Shown here one piece after another: positions 34,933 through 48,135 of a stretch of DNA of 64,000 nucleotides. This DNA comes from Artocarpus heterophyllus (lineage: Eukaryota > Streptophyta > Magnoliopsida > Rosales > Moraceae), in the NCBI GenBank assembly GCA_025403435.1, contig CM046332.1, positions 6,689,903 through 6,753,902 on the forward strand, written 5' to 3'. The notes under the pieces were generated by a model, which saw nothing but the letters and a program-made list of their open reading frames with translations, was not told the origin of the DNA and did no database searches. A program made the translations under genes and the position numbers. Every line of letters begins with the position of its first letter. The stretch's first letter is position 1.

Positions 34933-34944
34933 TGGTATCAGAGC
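34933..34944 (+). other. primer-binding site, gypsy copy B
   Basis: TGGTATCAGAGC, complementary to the 3' end of plant initiator-Met tRNA, five bases after the 5' LTR. Confidence 0.92.
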
Positions 34945-35142
34945 GATTTTTTGATTACAATTCATATCGCCACACGTCAATCCAAGTCCTCCAAGTAAGT
35001 ATGTTATAAAGTTAGATGCATTGATGCAAGTATGATGATAAGATTAAGGTTTAAATGTTTAATGATTAACAATCCAGTAGTGAAAACCTGTCTCATATTA
35101 GAAGATTATTTCTAAGTTCCTAATTCTTTTAGGAAATTTACG

Positions 35143-35839
35143 ATGGACGGCCACAAAAGAATGCAGAATCGCACCCAGACCAATGAAAGACTCATGACGA
35201 TGATCGCCGAACTGCAAAGGCAATTGGAGGACCAAAGAAGGGAAATTGCTGCTTTAAGGGCCAACGGCCAGAACGATGAACGACGAGGCAATGATGCGCC
35301 TCCTCCTCCTCCTCCACAGCCACAAGTAAACGAAGTCCCAATTCCTGCTGCTGAACCAAGAGCGGCCTATCAGGAACCTCTACTGGTTAGATGGAAGAGG
35401 GTTAAGCCAGCGGACTTCGAGGGTTCTACAGACCCGTTAGTCGCTCAGGGATGGTTAAAGACGATTGAGGCCACCTTACGACTTATGGATTTTACGGACA
35501 ACGAAAAGGTCCTCTGTGCATCGTACTGCCACACCATGGAAGCCAGGATTTGGTGGGATGGCATCCAAATGAGCAGGAATGTTGAAGAGATGTCATGGGA
35601 AGACTTTGTTCATGAATTCAACACAAAGTTCTTTCATATGAATGTCACAAGGAAGCATTATGAGGAGTTCGAGAGTTTACGACAGGGGATATGTCAGTCG
35701 CTGATGTGGTGACAAAGTTTGATCAGCTAGCCCGTTTATGTCCAGGCATGGTTATGGATGGAAGTGAAAGGGTCAGAAGACTGATAAGAGCCCTTAGGCC
35801 AGACATTGCTGCAATTGTTGATGGAGCTAGTCCACCTAG
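35143..35839 (+). pseudogene. gypsy copy B gag (truncated)
   Basis: ATG at 35143. A coiled-coil-like N-terminus (LMTMIAELQRQLEDQRREI) and a Pro-rich stretch lead into the retrotransposon gag domain (VKPADFEGS, ARIWWDGIQ, FNTKFFHMNV). A 1-nt deletion in the G run at about 35688 shifts the frame compared with copy C; the next frame continues with VVTKFDQLARLCPGM to the deletion near 35839. The zinc knuckle is missing. This is the better of the two gag N-termini: copy C has an early stop. Confidence 0.9.
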
Positions 35840-37113
35840 GTGAACAGACATGATTCTTGGGATGGATTTCCTAAGCAAGTATAATGCTTCTATCGAATGC
35901 CATAAATGAAAGGTGATCTTCCATCCAGAAGGTGAACAGAAGTTCATTTATGTTGGCGAGTCCAGAAAGAAACCCAGCATGTTTTTATCGGCAATGAAAG
36001 CAAGAAAGTTATTAGCAAGTGACTGCATGGGCTATCTAGCAAACATTGTAGACAAAAGCCAAGAAGGAAAGACAAGAATTGAAGATGTGCATGTTGTTCA
36101 TGAATATGAAGATGTGTTTCTTGATGATCTGACGAGTCTACCGCCAGAAAGAGAAATTGAATCCGAGATTGAGCTTGCTCCAGGCACCGATCCAATCTCA
36201 AAAGCGCCTTATAGAATGGCCCTGGTAGAGTTAAAGGAGCTTCACATGCAATTAAAGGAGCTACTTGACAAAGGTTTCATCAGGCCAAGTCACTCACCAT
36301 GGGGAGCTCCAGTCTTGTTTGTAAAGAAAAAGGATGGCACTATGAGACTCTGCATCGACTACAGAGAGCTGAATAAGGTGACGATCAAGAACAAGTACCC
36401 GTTGCCTCGAATCGATGATTTGTTTGATCAGCTTAAGGGTGCATCGGTGTTCTCAAAGATTAATCTACGATTAGAATATCATTAGTTGAAGGTTAAAGAA
36501 GGAGATATCCCCATGACTGCTTTTAGGTCGAGGTATGGTCACCATGAATTTGTGATTATGCCTTTTGGTCTGACGAATGCACCTGCTGCCTTTATGGATT
36601 TGATGAACCGGGTATTCAAGGATTTCCTTGATAAATTTGTTGTTGTATTTATTGTTGATATTCTTGTCTATTCTAAGAATCAAGAAGAGCATGAGGAGCA
36701 TTTAAGGATTGTGCTGGAGACTTTAAGAAGACACCAGCTATACGTAAAGTTCTCCAAATACGAGTTTTGACTGGATAAAGTGTCATTCTTGGGGCATGTT
36801 ATTTCAAAGGAAGGGATTACGGTTGACCCTGCTAAAGTAGAAGCTGTTCTCAACTGGAAGCAACTGATGAATGCAAGTGAAATAAGAAGCTTCTTGGGTT
36901 TAGCAGGATGTTACTGGAGATTCGTAGAAGATTTATCCAAGATAGCAGCTCCACTAACGAACCTGACTTGCAAAGGAAAGAAGTATGAATGGACAGATGC
37001 ATGTGAAAAGAGTTTTCAAGAACTGAAGAAAAGGTTAACGACGGCACCAATGTTGGCAATTCCTGAAGGAAATGATGGGTTTGTAATCTATAGTGATGCG
37101 TCCAAGATGGGCC
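35840..37113 (+). pseudogene. gypsy copy B protease end, reverse transcriptase, start of RNase H
   Basis: It begins at the protease/RT linker (ILGMDFLSKYNAS) after the internal deletion. RT blocks: [55 protein letters not shown]. The catalytic motif reads [11 protein letters not shown] where copy C has [11 protein letters not shown], so one catalytic Asp is Val. Stops: TGA at 35848-35850 region, TAG in YH*LK near 36484 and TGA near 36768. It ends after IYSDASKMG where RNase H is cut and joined to the 3' LTR. Confidence 0.9.
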
Positions 37114-38332
37114 TATTTTAATTACGTTAAATGAGTGATTTATTGTGATTAATTGGCACAATAATGGAATGTTTTATCAGTTAAGGAAAATAAAAAGGTT
37201 TGATTTTGCATTGATTTGTGTTATTTTAAATGGTTTCCTATTTTAAGAGGGCAAAATATGGTAAGATGTGATGATTTGTTTGACCTTCTTTTTCTTCTCT
37301 CCTTCCTTCACGCTTTGGGCTATCAAACAGTTAGAAATTCTGACTTAATGGAGGGCAATGAATGTTCATTATGCTTGTTACGTTAAAATTTTTTTTAACG
37401 ATTCTTTTCCTCAGCTTTTCTCCTCTCATTCACTATCTGAGACGTTTTCTGATTTTCTCCCTTTCTTTTCTTCTCCATGAATCCCATCTCCTTCCTTCTC
37501 AAAAAAAAAAAAAAAAAATTCTCTGCAAGTATTGAAAGAAAAAGTTATATTTCGTTGGTTGAATTCAAGGATTTTGAGAAGAAAATTCAAGGTAAGAATT
37601 TAGTTTTTTCTGGTGTTTTTGAAAAGAAATTCTCCTCATCAATTCGTCTACAATATATTTCTTTAGGTATTGTATTTGTTTTGAATTTTTAATATGTTAT
37701 GCATGTATGTGTTATGAGTTGCTTTCCTAAGTTTCAAGTTGTTTCAACGTTTTTATGATAAAATATGAATTTTCTATCTTCTACCCCTCACAGTAAAATT
37801 TTACTATTTAATCTTGATGCATAAAAAAAAAAGTAATGTTATTCAAGGGGTAAATATGATGTTTTTCATGATAGTCGTCAAGAATGTGCATGTATAATGT
37901 ATGATGAATGTATTATAGGTTATGAAATTTTTATGGGAATACATTAAGAAAACTGTTTTAATAAATGTTATTTCTGGATTTTGTTTATGAAATGTTATGT
38001 ATGTTTAAATGATTTTATGATAATGAAATAATTGTATGCATGATAATATGGTTGTTTTTATATGCTTAAGGTAATTTTTATGGTTTAAGAAAAATCAGAA
38101 TAACATGTTTATGTGATGACAATTTTTATGGTTATGAATTATGTTTGTAATATGAGATGAATGAATATATATATATATATATGAATGATATATGAATGAA
38201 TGTTTTATGATAAGTATTAATTTTATTGTATTTTTAAATGGATAAATGGCATGAACACTCAAAGAAGCGAGCATATCGAGACCGTGGCGTCGTCACCAAA
38301 AGTATATTAAGGTTAAGTAAGCTAGCATTAAG

Positions 38333-38838
38333 GTAAGTACATTCTCACCGGCAACATGAAACGTTTTTCAAGGATTTGATGATATGTTCACAATGATGTT
38401 CATGATGATTTTATGGTTATTTTTCCTTAAAGGATTTCTTATGAAAGATTATCATAATTTAAAAGTTATGAATGTATGATGATGACATGTTTCAAAGCAT
38501 GAAAATTATGTATATATATGTATCACCTAATAAGTGTTGCACACCAATGTTATGTTATAATATGTTATGATGTCATGTTTGGTTTTGGATTAGCTACCCT
38601 TCTCCTCTCATGACGGCGCGCCTATGATGATGTTTATGGTGCAACACTTGGGCCCTTAAGATAAAAATGGAATAAGTTTTAATATGGTCAATGTAACGAA
38701 AGATATGTTTTATGAAATTGTGCTTAAGGCACTCCTATGATATGATGATGATGAAGATGTATATGAAATGTTTTATATTGTGAGAATTATATGTACTTAC
38801 TAAGCATTAGCTTAATCATGTTTTATGTCATGTTGCAG
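38333..38838 (+). other. intron-like segment, gypsy copy B 3' LTR
   Basis: Same donor and acceptor as 33633-34138. Confidence 0.38.
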
Positions 38839-39107
38839 ATAAGGGTAAGAAAATCTTGGAATAGGTAGAGGACATGGAAAGGCGTGTGGACACAAAGCTC
38901 AATGAATTGTAACCAGAAGAAATGCCAAGATGAACATCTTATGTTTTAAATGAAGTTTTATAATTAGAACATTATTTTTATGTTAAGTTTTAAGAATACT
39001 TAAACTATGGTTTTATAAGTTATTTTATCATTTTAATGAATTTTGATCTTCTGCATTTTTATGAAAGTTGGTTTGTTTTAAAAAATTAAGTTTCTCAAAG
39101 ATTTTGG

Positions 39108-39280
39108 TTCGGTTGGCCTGCCAAACATCCTTGGTCGGCCTGCCGATAATGTTTTCGGCCTGCCAGAGAAGATGAGTTTTTAAGCCAGTTTTGCAAAGCC
39201 TTTACCGGCTGCCGTTTGAGGAACTCCGGCCTGCCGATCATGTTTGGCCTGCCGAAGTCCCAAGTTCGGCCTGCCGAACT
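39108..39280 (-). repeat. motif cluster 2, gypsy copy B 3' LTR
   Basis: Units in TCGGCCTGCC orientation, last one TTCGGCCTGCCGAA. Confidence 0.82.
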
Positions 39281-39629
39281 GTGGGAGTAAGTAAGCTTTA
39301 AAATGTTATGATGATTGATGAGATATGTTGGGATGTTTTTATAAGTTCTGATTTTACAACTTGGTATATCTATGTCCTTAAAATAAGTTTATGATTAATT
39401 TAAAGTTTAATTGAATAAATTATGATATGGAATGAGTTAAGCACTGTAATTTAATAATGTTAAGTTAATAAAGAAAAAAACGTATGAATGGATCCTGGTT
39501 AGGTATGTTTTACTTTTACAATTAAAAGTATTGTTTAAGTTTTGTATTCATATATATGCTTAAAGTCCAAGTAAGTATGAATGTAAGAATGTAACGACAT
39601 TTGTGACGTTCGATCTAAGGGGCGTTACA

Positions 39630-41349
39630 AACCCAAAGCTAGTGTTCACTAGAAGAGTATCACTTTTAATCTCTCAATTGATCTAAGTAAATCATGAGAC
39701 TCACTCCCTTTATATAGCTATTGGTCCTGGGGTCAGTCCTTATCAAATTAAGTCTCAAAAACTCAAAACAGAATCAAGTTCGGATCAATATCTGATAAGA
39801 TCCGCGTGAAAACGTGTAATCTTATTTCTCGCTGATCGACAGGCCGAACATCTTGATCGGCAGACGGAACAGGATCCATCGGCAGGCCAAACTCGTCATT
39901 CCACAGGCCGAACTCCCGAGAAAAAATCTCCGCGAATCTTTTATTTTCCACCCAAGATTCTAAAGGATAAAGTCTCAGTTTTGATTCAAATAACTCAAAA
40001 GAAAAGATATCTGATCAAAACAAACTTTATCAAGATAATCTCTAAGAAAATAAATCAATTCACAATAATTCTACAAGTTTATCTTGATCTAATTTATTCA
40101 AAATTAAATCAACCGATAAACAGACAAGAATTATCCGATCCCAATAATTCAACAAGTTTATCTTAAATTAATTTTATTACAAAATTAATTCAACCAATAA
40201 ACAAACATGAATTATTTGATTCTTACAAATTTTAAACCAATCTGATAATTCCGACATAAGTCACCAATTATTGAAAAAGCACGCCGTGTCGTTATAGGAT
40301 TTTGTGAGCTAGCAAAGGGGACCAAAATGGACCTATAAAGTTCAAGCTTATGATAATTATGAAACCCAATATCCCAGATATACATTTCACAATTATCAAC
40401 TCCAACGCTACTCCATTAAAAGCTTGGAGCTGCACTCTCGAACTTTATAGAATTACGAAGCTCATGTAGCTAAGTCTCCATGACATATCAAAGTGTATCG
40501 TATCCCCATATGATAATCCATAATTGGCTTAAGGACAAGTTCTGTCTTACCTTCCCGATTATTTTTATCTTACATTCCATTGTCTCACTATTAGAAAACT
40601 TACCATTCAAAGATAGTATACCATTCGGTTACACCTATGTATCCAAATAGTTGAGCGCTCTAGTTTTCCAATTACAGGACAATGCATATAAGAGGATATC
40701 ATTACTCCGAAAGAGGAGCTATGGATTCCATATCTATGAATAACAAGTCTATGCTATCAAGAGACATGCCTCTAACGTACCAGCATGCATACCACTATTG
40801 AGATGTGGAAGTCACCCATTGGTACATCAAAAGACACAAGTCAAGACAACGGACCCACTATTCATCTTAGGATTAAGATACAATGCAAATGATTGTCTAA
40901 AGTGAATCGATTTGCCAAGACAGAATTATTAATCCAAATCAATTCACTTTATGTCCCGATCCAACACATCGTCACCTGTGACAACACGCCAATGTTTCCA
41001 TTCACAGAGTCCAACTCCGATGGTCAAGACAAACCATCTCCCAAAAGGGATATAGACAACATAACAATCTTTACATGAATAAAGCGCCCAACTTTATTCC
41101 CTCAATTGCGGATCATATGTTTTAGACCATCACCTTAAGAATCGTGTCTTTCGCATAATCATCCCATCATATGCCCAATTCTTAAGGTTTAGACCGACAG
41201 TCTCAGACTACTATTTGCTTAACATACATTCAACAAATATGAATGTAAAGAGGACAAGATTTGGTATTTAAATGAATGAATTCTCTATTGATAAAAATGT
41301 CTCCAAAAACATATTACATTTTTGCTCCTTAGGGCATACATGTCTAACA
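39630..41349 (-). repeat. copia1 5' LTR, truncated
   Basis: Begins in ACCCAAAGCTAGTG (LTR position of 25550) with a deletion of about 45 bp at TTCACTAG relative to the 3' LTR, and ends at the perfect terminus TCTAACA. The first ~270 bp of LTR plus primer site and part of the leader are replaced by gypsy B. Motif cluster 39835-39914. Confidence 0.9.
39835..39914 (+). repeat. motif cluster in copia1 5' LTR
   Basis: Four units; one 22-bp unit more than the partner 3' LTR at 25796-25854. Confidence 0.85.
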
Positions 41350-42943
41350 AGTCCTTATCAGATAAGCTCTCAAAAATTCGAATCAGAATCAAATTCGGAT
41401 CAATATCGATAAAATTTGCGTAAAAACACATGATCTTTTTATCGTGCATCGGCAGGCCAAACTTGCCCCATCGGCAGGCCAAGCTTGAGGATTGGCATGC
41501 CAAACTGCTGAAAAAAAATCTCAGCGAATCTTTTATTTTTCACCCGAGATTCTATAAGATAAAGTCTCAGTTTTAATTCAAATAACCCAATAGAGATGTT
41601 ATCTAATTAAAACAACTTTTTCTAGTTAATCTCTAGGAAAATAAATGAATTCCTAATAATTCTACAAGTTTATCTTGATCTAATTTATTCAAAAATTAAA
41701 TCAACCAATAAACTGACAAGAATTATCCGATCCCAATAATTCAACAAGTTTATCTTGAATTAATTTCGTCACAAAATTAATTCAACCGATAAACAGACAT
41801 GAATTATTCGATTCTTTCAAATTTCAACCAATCTAATAAATCTGACATAAGTCACCAATTATCGAAAAAGCACGCCGTATCGTTACAGGATGTTATGAGC
41901 TAGCAAAGGGGACCAAATGGACCTATATAGTTCAAGCTCCCGACAATAACGAAACCCAATATCACAGATATACATTTCATAATTATCAACTCTAACGTTA
42001 CTCTACTAAAAGTTTGGAGCTGCACTCTCGAACTACATAGAATTACGAAGCCCGTATAGCTAAGTCTCCATCACATATCATAGTGTATCGTATCCCCATA
42101 GTATTATCCATAACCGGCTTAAGGACAAGTTTTGTCTTACCTTCCTGATTATTCTTATCTTACATTCCATTATCTCAGCATAGAAAAACTTACCATCTAA
42201 AGACAGTATACCATTCGGTTACACCTATGTATCCAAGTGGTTGAGCGCTCTAGTTTTTCAATTATAGGATAACGCATATAAGAGGATATCACTACTCCTA
42301 AAGAGGAGCTATGGATTCCATATCTATGAATAACAGGTCTAAGCTATCAAGAGTCATGCCTTCAACGTACCAGCATGCAGACCACTATTATGATGTGGGT
42401 GTCACCCTTTGGTACATCAAAAGAGACAAGTTAAGACAATGGGCCCACTATTCATCTCTAGATTAAGATACAATACAAATGATTGTCTAAAGTGAATCGA
42501 TTTGCTGAGAAAAAATTATTAATTGAAATCAATTCACTTAATATCCTGATCCAACACATCGTCACCTATGACAACGTGCCAATATTTCTATTCATGGAGT
42601 CTACCTTCGATGGTCAAGACAAACCATCTCCCAATAGGGATATAAACAACATAATAATCTTTACATGAATAAAGCGCCCAACTTTATTACCTCGATTGCG
42701 GATCTTATGATTTAGACCGTCACCTTAAGAATCTTCTCTTTCACATAATCTGTCCATTATATGCCCAATTCTTAAAGGTTTAGATCGACAGCCTCAGACT
42801 TTTGTTGGCTTAACATACATTCAATAAACATGAACGTAAAGAGGACAAGATTTGGTATATTAACAATAAATAAATTCTTTATTGATAAAAATGTCTCAAA
42901 AAACTTATTACATTTTTACTCCTTAGGGCATATAGGTCTAACA
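41350..42943 (-). repeat. copia2 3' LTR, inner part
   Basis: Starts with the duplicated target AGTCC and runs to GTCTAACA at 42943, followed by a polypurine-like tract. Continues the piece at 24859-25280. Motif cluster at 41448-41505 (three degenerate units). Confidence 0.9.
41448..41505 (+). repeat. motif cluster in copia2 3' LTR
   Basis: CATCGGCAGGCCAAAC, CATCGGCAGGCCAAGC and GGCATGCCAAAC units. Confidence 0.78.
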
Positions 42944-42957
42944 ATCTCTCACGTGCA

Positions 42958-45900
42958 CTAAGTGAGTAAATATAACCAATCTCGCATCTCCATAGCTTCC
43001 ACATGCCTCTTAAAGACTCTCCCAGTAAGTGTCTTCATAAATAGATCAGCTAAATTGTCCTCTGATGCGATCTTGCACACCGTGGCATACCTGCCCTCAA
43101 CGAAGTCCTTTATCACATGATACTTCCAATCAATATGCTTACTCTTCTTGTGAAATCTTGGTTCCTTAGCATTAGTTACCACCGCACTATTATCAAAGTA
43201 TAGTTTTACTGCCTTATCAATACCAGGAACTACCTCAAGATTCCTAAGGAACTTGCAGAGCCACATTGTTTCTTTCAAAGCATCACTAGCTGCCACATAT
43301 TCAGCTTCCATCGTTGAATCCGAAGTGCAATCTTGCTTGACACTTCTCCAACTGATGGCACAGCTGCCCAGAGTAAACACAAAACCCGAAGTCGATTTCT
43401 TAGAATCCAGACAGGATTGAAAATCCGAGTCAGTATATCCTAAAGGAGTCAAGTCCTCACCCAAATACACAAGCATATACTCTCAAGTCCTTCTCAGGTA
43501 CTTGAAAATATGTTTAACCATAACCCAATGGTTCAGTCCTAGATCTGCCTGAAATCGACTTACAATCCCGACCACATAACAAATATCTGGTCTTGTGCAA
43601 AGCATGGAATACATGAGACTACCTACTGCCGAAGCATAAGGCACCTTCTTCATGTATTCTTTTTCTTCAACAGACTTTGGAGAGTCTTTCTTAGAAAGAG
43701 TAATTCCAGACCTAGATGGTTGCCCACCTTTCTTGGAATCCTGCATTGCAAATCTCTTGAGAATTTTATCTATGTAGCTGGCCTGGGATAAAGCTATCAT
43801 TTTGTTCTTCCTATCCCGAAAGATCTGGATACCGAGAACAAAATTAGCCTCACCTAAGTCCTTCATGTCAAACTGCTTAGTCAACCATATTTGACCGATG
43901 ACAATGCCCCAATGTCATCTATATAGAGCAGTAGAAAAACCACCTACCCATCCTTAATGTGTTTGTAAACACATGGCTCATCCACATTTTGTGAGAACCC
44001 AAAAGTCTTGATCACTTGATTAAATCTTATGTTCCAAGAACGAGAAGCCTGCTTAAGTCCATAACTTGACTTTAACAGCTTACAAACCTTACCCTCTTGA
44101 CCCTTGACCTTGAACTTGTTTGGTTGTTCCATATAAATGGACTCATCAAGATAGCTATCTAGAAAAGCCATCTTGACATCCATCTACCAAATCTTGTAGT
44201 CGAGAACGACAACTATGGACAAGAGAATTCGGATGGACTTAAGCATGGCTACAGGCGAAAAGGTTTCCTCATATTTGATTCCTTTCTTTTGCATATAACC
44301 CTTAGCTACCAGTCTAGCTTTAAAGGTTTTGACCTTTCCATCCACTCCTCTTTTCCTCTTGTAGATCCACTTACACCCTATGGGTTTTACCCCTTCAGGA
44401 AGATCCACAAGCTCCCAGACCTGATTAGTCTCCATAGACTTCATCTCTGTCTAAAGTTTTGAATCAACATCTTCCATAGTCTCTTTGTAAGTATAAGGAT
44501 CCCTGTCATGTTCATATGGTTCAGCCAAGAAGACCTTCTCATTGAACATATAGCTCTCAAGTTGACGCCCAATCCTCCCACTACGTTGAAACCCCTTAGG
44601 TTGTTGTGTAGGTTCATTTGCTTTTTCTACACTGATCGAAATGGTTTCATTTCGAACCCCTAGAGTGATTGGATCACTCCTTAACTCCTCAAGCACCACT
44701 TTGCTTCGAGGTTTAAAGCCGTCCACGTAACTTTCCTCAAAGAAAGTTGTATTAGTTGAAACTATGACTTTATTTTCCTTTGGGTTATAGAAATAACCCC
44801 CTTTAGTCCCTTTTGGATATCCTATAAGCATGCAAACTTTTGAACGTGCTTCCAACTTATTTCCATCCTTAAACAGGACATGAGCCGGACATCCACATAT
44901 GCCAATATGGTTTAAAGATGTCTTCCTACTTGTCCACAACTCGTGAGGAGCTTTAGGGACTGATTTTCAAGGCACATTGTTCAAAAGATAACATGCGGTT
45001 TGTAGTGCATATCCCCAAAAGGATAAAGGCAATGATGAATAACTCATCATGGACCTTACCATGTCTAATAAAGTCTTATTCCTCCTTTTTGCTATGCCAT
45101 TCTACTACAAAGTGCCAGGCACAGTCAAATGAGATAAAATCCTATTCTCTAATAAGTGTCCCAAGAAACCATTAGAAAGGTATTCTCCACCTTGATCGGA
45201 TCGAAGTGCCTTTATGGGTCTACCCAATTGCTTTTCCAGTTTAGCCCAAAAATCCCTTAACTTGTCAAAAGTTTCACTTTTGTGGTGCATCAGGTACACA
45301 TACCCATATCTTGAGTAATCATCAATAAAAAGGGACAAAGTACTCATACCCTCCTCATGCCCGGATGTTCATTGGTCTGCAAACATCACTATGCACAAGT
45401 TCTATAACCCCTTCGGCCCTGTTGCCTTTAGACCCGAATGGTCTTTTGGTCATTTGAACCCCCAAACAAGATTCATATTGAGGTATAGATTCCACCTTTA
45501 AGTGACTTAAAGGTCCATCCTTTACCAACCTTTGAATCCTATTCAGGTTAATATGACCAAGGCGCAAATGCTAAAGATAAGTCTTATTAGAGTGAGAAGT
45601 TTTAAGTCTTTTAGAGTTATTATCATTTGTCTCAACATTAAGCGGTAAGTCCATCTTAGGTTTGACAAAATATAGATTATTTTGCATCCATCTAGAACAG
45701 ATAAAAGATTTGTTTTTACGAATTACCACTTTATCATTGAAAGAAACCAAATAGGAGTCTTTAAAAAAACAAGCTACAAAAATTAAATTCCTTTTAAATT
45801 TAGGAACATAAAAACTATCTTGCAAAATTAAATTCCCATGATTATCAAAATAAAGATGGACGTCTCCCACTGCTTCTGCTAAGACCAAGGATCCATCACG

Positions 45901-46431
45901 CATCCGAAGCATGAAGTCTTGATGTAGCAGACTTCTTGTTTCTTTGAACCCCTGTAGAGAAACATAAACATGATTAGTTGCACCAGAATCTATGACCTAA
46001 ATGTCACTGGATTCCTCAACCAAACAAGTTTATAAATACAGAAGATCACACCTACCTCCTTTTGAAAGGAAGTCCTTGCAATGCTTCTTTATGTGTCTGA
46101 TCTTCCCGTAGAAGAAGTACTTAAGCTTCTTCAGGTTCTTCTTCTTCTTTTTCTTGCTCTTGGTGCTAGTAAGAATAAAAGACTTCCCATTCTTGGCCCG
46201 TTTTTTCTTTCCATTCCCAGAATTGAGATTGGAACTAGAGTCGGCCGCCAAATTGGCCTTTCCACTAGCAGGAGACTCCCTAATCAGCAGTTCGGGAGGA
46301 CAAGAGATTGTTAGCACAAATTTCAGTTTCTCAAAGGAGAGGACGATATCCAGGTTTCATTTCCAATCATTATAATTCTCTCCGGTTAATAGGTTTTTGT
46401 CAAGTATCAAAGATAAAGCATTTTTAGACAT
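42958..46431 (-). pseudogene. copia2 gag-pol
   Basis: ATG at 46431 (MSKNALSL). Most of gag is deleted: the gag N-terminus joins the part before the zinc knuckle at about 46283 (SCPPE/LLIRES), a loss of about 440 bp compared with copia1. The knuckle reads FFYGKIRHIKKHC (both first Cys lost). The protease keeps IDSGATNH, but the preceding Trp is TAG. Integrase has two stops in place of GlnGln and Lys in place of the catalytic Glu region (IAKRRN); its first Asp (HSDVCRP) is kept. RT has a small deletion after YIDD. RNase H runs 43476-42958. Stop codons at many Gln, Trp and Arg codons are C-to-T or G-to-A changes. Confidence 0.92.
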
Positions 46432-48120
46432 TTTTAATCTACAAGAAAGAATCATATACCAAACATAAGCAAAGATATCATAATAATTTAGTAAGATAAC
46501 ACAATCATGTAAAAACATACAAATGTGTTTATGTGTCAAAACCTTAAAAATATCACAACCTTACAAGGATAATTCCCAACTCAGAATTCAACAAGCTCCT
46601 AGGGGAGTCATGCCAAATTCAATCAGGAACACAGATCCCCTCTTGATTAATATATGCCAACCAGGACCCGTATGATCCAGTATATATTAATAATCGTTTC
46701 TTTGGCCATTAATTCTATCAACAAAGCTCCTAGGGGAGGTTAATAATAAAATTAACGTGAATGTATAACCACCGTTTCAATATTTTATCCATGATTTACA
46801 ATCACCACCTAGGGGTGTGCAATGATAAATCATGCTAAAATACCTTATCCTTTTGGAGATCCAATTTGGTACATGATAGAAATCCCTTTCTAGGGGTCGG
46901 GACCACCATATTCTTCTTATGGACCAAAATTGGAGGCCTTAGGTCATCTCTTCAAAAACCTTCTCCCACTTAATCTTTTGAAATCAAGGTCTTATTTTAA
47001 GAACATGCATGAACAATTTTAATATGAACAGCACTCCTTAGTCTATATGACATGCTATCAATATACATGGCAAATCATATTATAATGCAGACAAGCAAAG
47101 CAATCAAGCAAAGCTACAAGCAAAATAATAAATAATCGTAATACTATGGTTCCACCCTAGAGAATAGGAAATAAAGATTACAAGAGAATAATCGAAACAT
47201 TTTATCGATTATTCATCCTTGAATCTCTAAGCTATATCCTTCTTCATGCAATGCCCATCTTCAAGTCTTCAATCCCGTATGAATCGAATACTTCATATTT
47301 CCAGTCATATCCAAATTTAATGTCTCTTTGAATTGTCCTAGAAATAAAATTAAAACTGCATTGAAAAACTACACCTTTTCTGAAAAAATTTTCAGCTCTC
47401 TACCGGCAAGCCGATCTGGGTGATCGGCCTACCGGTCATGACCCACCGGCCTGCCAATCTTCACAGATCAGCCTACCAATTCATGACAGATCGGCCTGTC
47501 GAACTAGAAGTTTGGCCTGTCGCCAGAGCCACCTGATTTTCACCCCGTTGTCGGCCTATCGAACCTCACGTTCAGCCTGCCGATCTGCGATCATCGGCCC
47601 GTCGAACTAGAGAGCTCGGCATGTCGACCAAGCAAAAATCACCCTTTTCAGAAAATACAAATTTTTAATGCAATTCATCAATTTTATTTTCAACAATTCA
47701 AAAACATAAAATTAGAGACTCAGGAAATACCTGGGAGTGTCATCATCTATCTTCTAGATCCATCTCCTCTGAATAATTATTTAATTACTAAATTCTTACA
47801 AATTTAAAATTAAATAATAATTCCTAGATGGAGATGATAGTCCGCCATCTAATTATTTGAAAAAACTTAGATACATATTCTAACCTCTAAGAAACCATAA
47901 CCGGTATAAATTAATTAATTAATAAATAATTAAATAATAATTTAATCAACCACAATTAATTAATAAGCATTCACCATATAATCCATGACAACATATAAAA
48001 TATATAGAAACCTAGAGTGCCAACTCTCTATAAAATTAAATTCAAGCATAGGAGAGATTAAGATCACAAAATTTATAAATATAGTATAATCACAAACTCA
48101 CAAATTTATGTAAAAACCAT
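46432..48120 (-). other. copia2 untranslated leader (about 1.7 kb)
   Basis: No coding capacity. Contains CCTAGGGG/ GTGCAATC-like blocks kept in copia1 and copia3, and the large motif cluster at 47402-47629. Long leaders are not unusual in plant retroelements. Confidence 0.82.
47402..47629 (-). repeat. motif cluster in copia2 leader (largest, about 11 units)
   Basis: About eleven units of CGGCCTGCCGA type, spaced about 20-25 bp. Relative to the element sense strand they are GGCAGGCCG, opposite to the cluster in its LTR. Confidence 0.87.
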
Positions 48121-48133
48121 GCCTTTGATACCA
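48121..48133 (-). other. primer-binding site of copia2
   Basis: TGGTATCAAAGGC on the minus strand, two bases inside the 5' LTR; the first eight bases match initiator-Met tRNA. Confidence 0.78.
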
Positions 48134-48135
48134 AT

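Larger units (their letters stand above)
32201..39629 (+). mobile_element. gypsy copy B: deleted Ty3/gypsy element inside copia1
   Basis: Same family as copy A (long LTR). It lacks the first ~170 bp of its 5' LTR, has an internal deletion between gag and protease/RT (at about 35839) and another from RNase H into the 3' LTR (37113/37121). Because the outer 5' end is lost together with copia1 sequence, no target duplication remains. Confidence 0.92.
37121..39629 (+). repeat. 3' LTR of gypsy copy B, truncated at its start
   Basis: Starts at ATTACGTTAAATGAG, so the first ~400 bp and the polypurine tract are lost, and ends GGCGTTACA at 39629. Almost identical to the corresponding part of the copy B 5' LTR. 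Motif cluster 1 is absent; cluster 2 is at 39108-39280; intron-like segment at 38333-38838. Confidence 0.93.
25281..41349 (-). mobile_element. copia1: innermost Ty1/copia element, most intact coding copy
   Basis: TGTTGGAAAC at 25281 and TCTAACA at 41349 are the two ends. AGTCT (25276-25280) and AGTCC (41350-41354) are the target duplication with one mismatch, and the uninterrupted copia2 5' LTR reads AGTCC here. The 3' LTR is complete. The 5' LTR and leader are partly deleted and replaced by gypsy copy B (about 32201-39629). Confidence 0.92.

Noticed and set aside
34933..34944. TGGTATCAGAGC as part of a tRNA gene
   Set aside because: It lies directly after an LTR and has no cloverleaf around it; it is a primer-binding site.
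26833..42668. The same 61-residue open frame at 26833-27018, 40893-41078 and 42483-42668
   Set aside because: The frame is repeated only because the copia LTR is repeated; it has no domain and no independent coding signal.
2227..47629. Regularly spaced short repeats resembling a CRISPR array
   Set aside because: The units are degenerate, the spacers are related to each other, no cas genes exist and the context is plant retrotransposon DNA.
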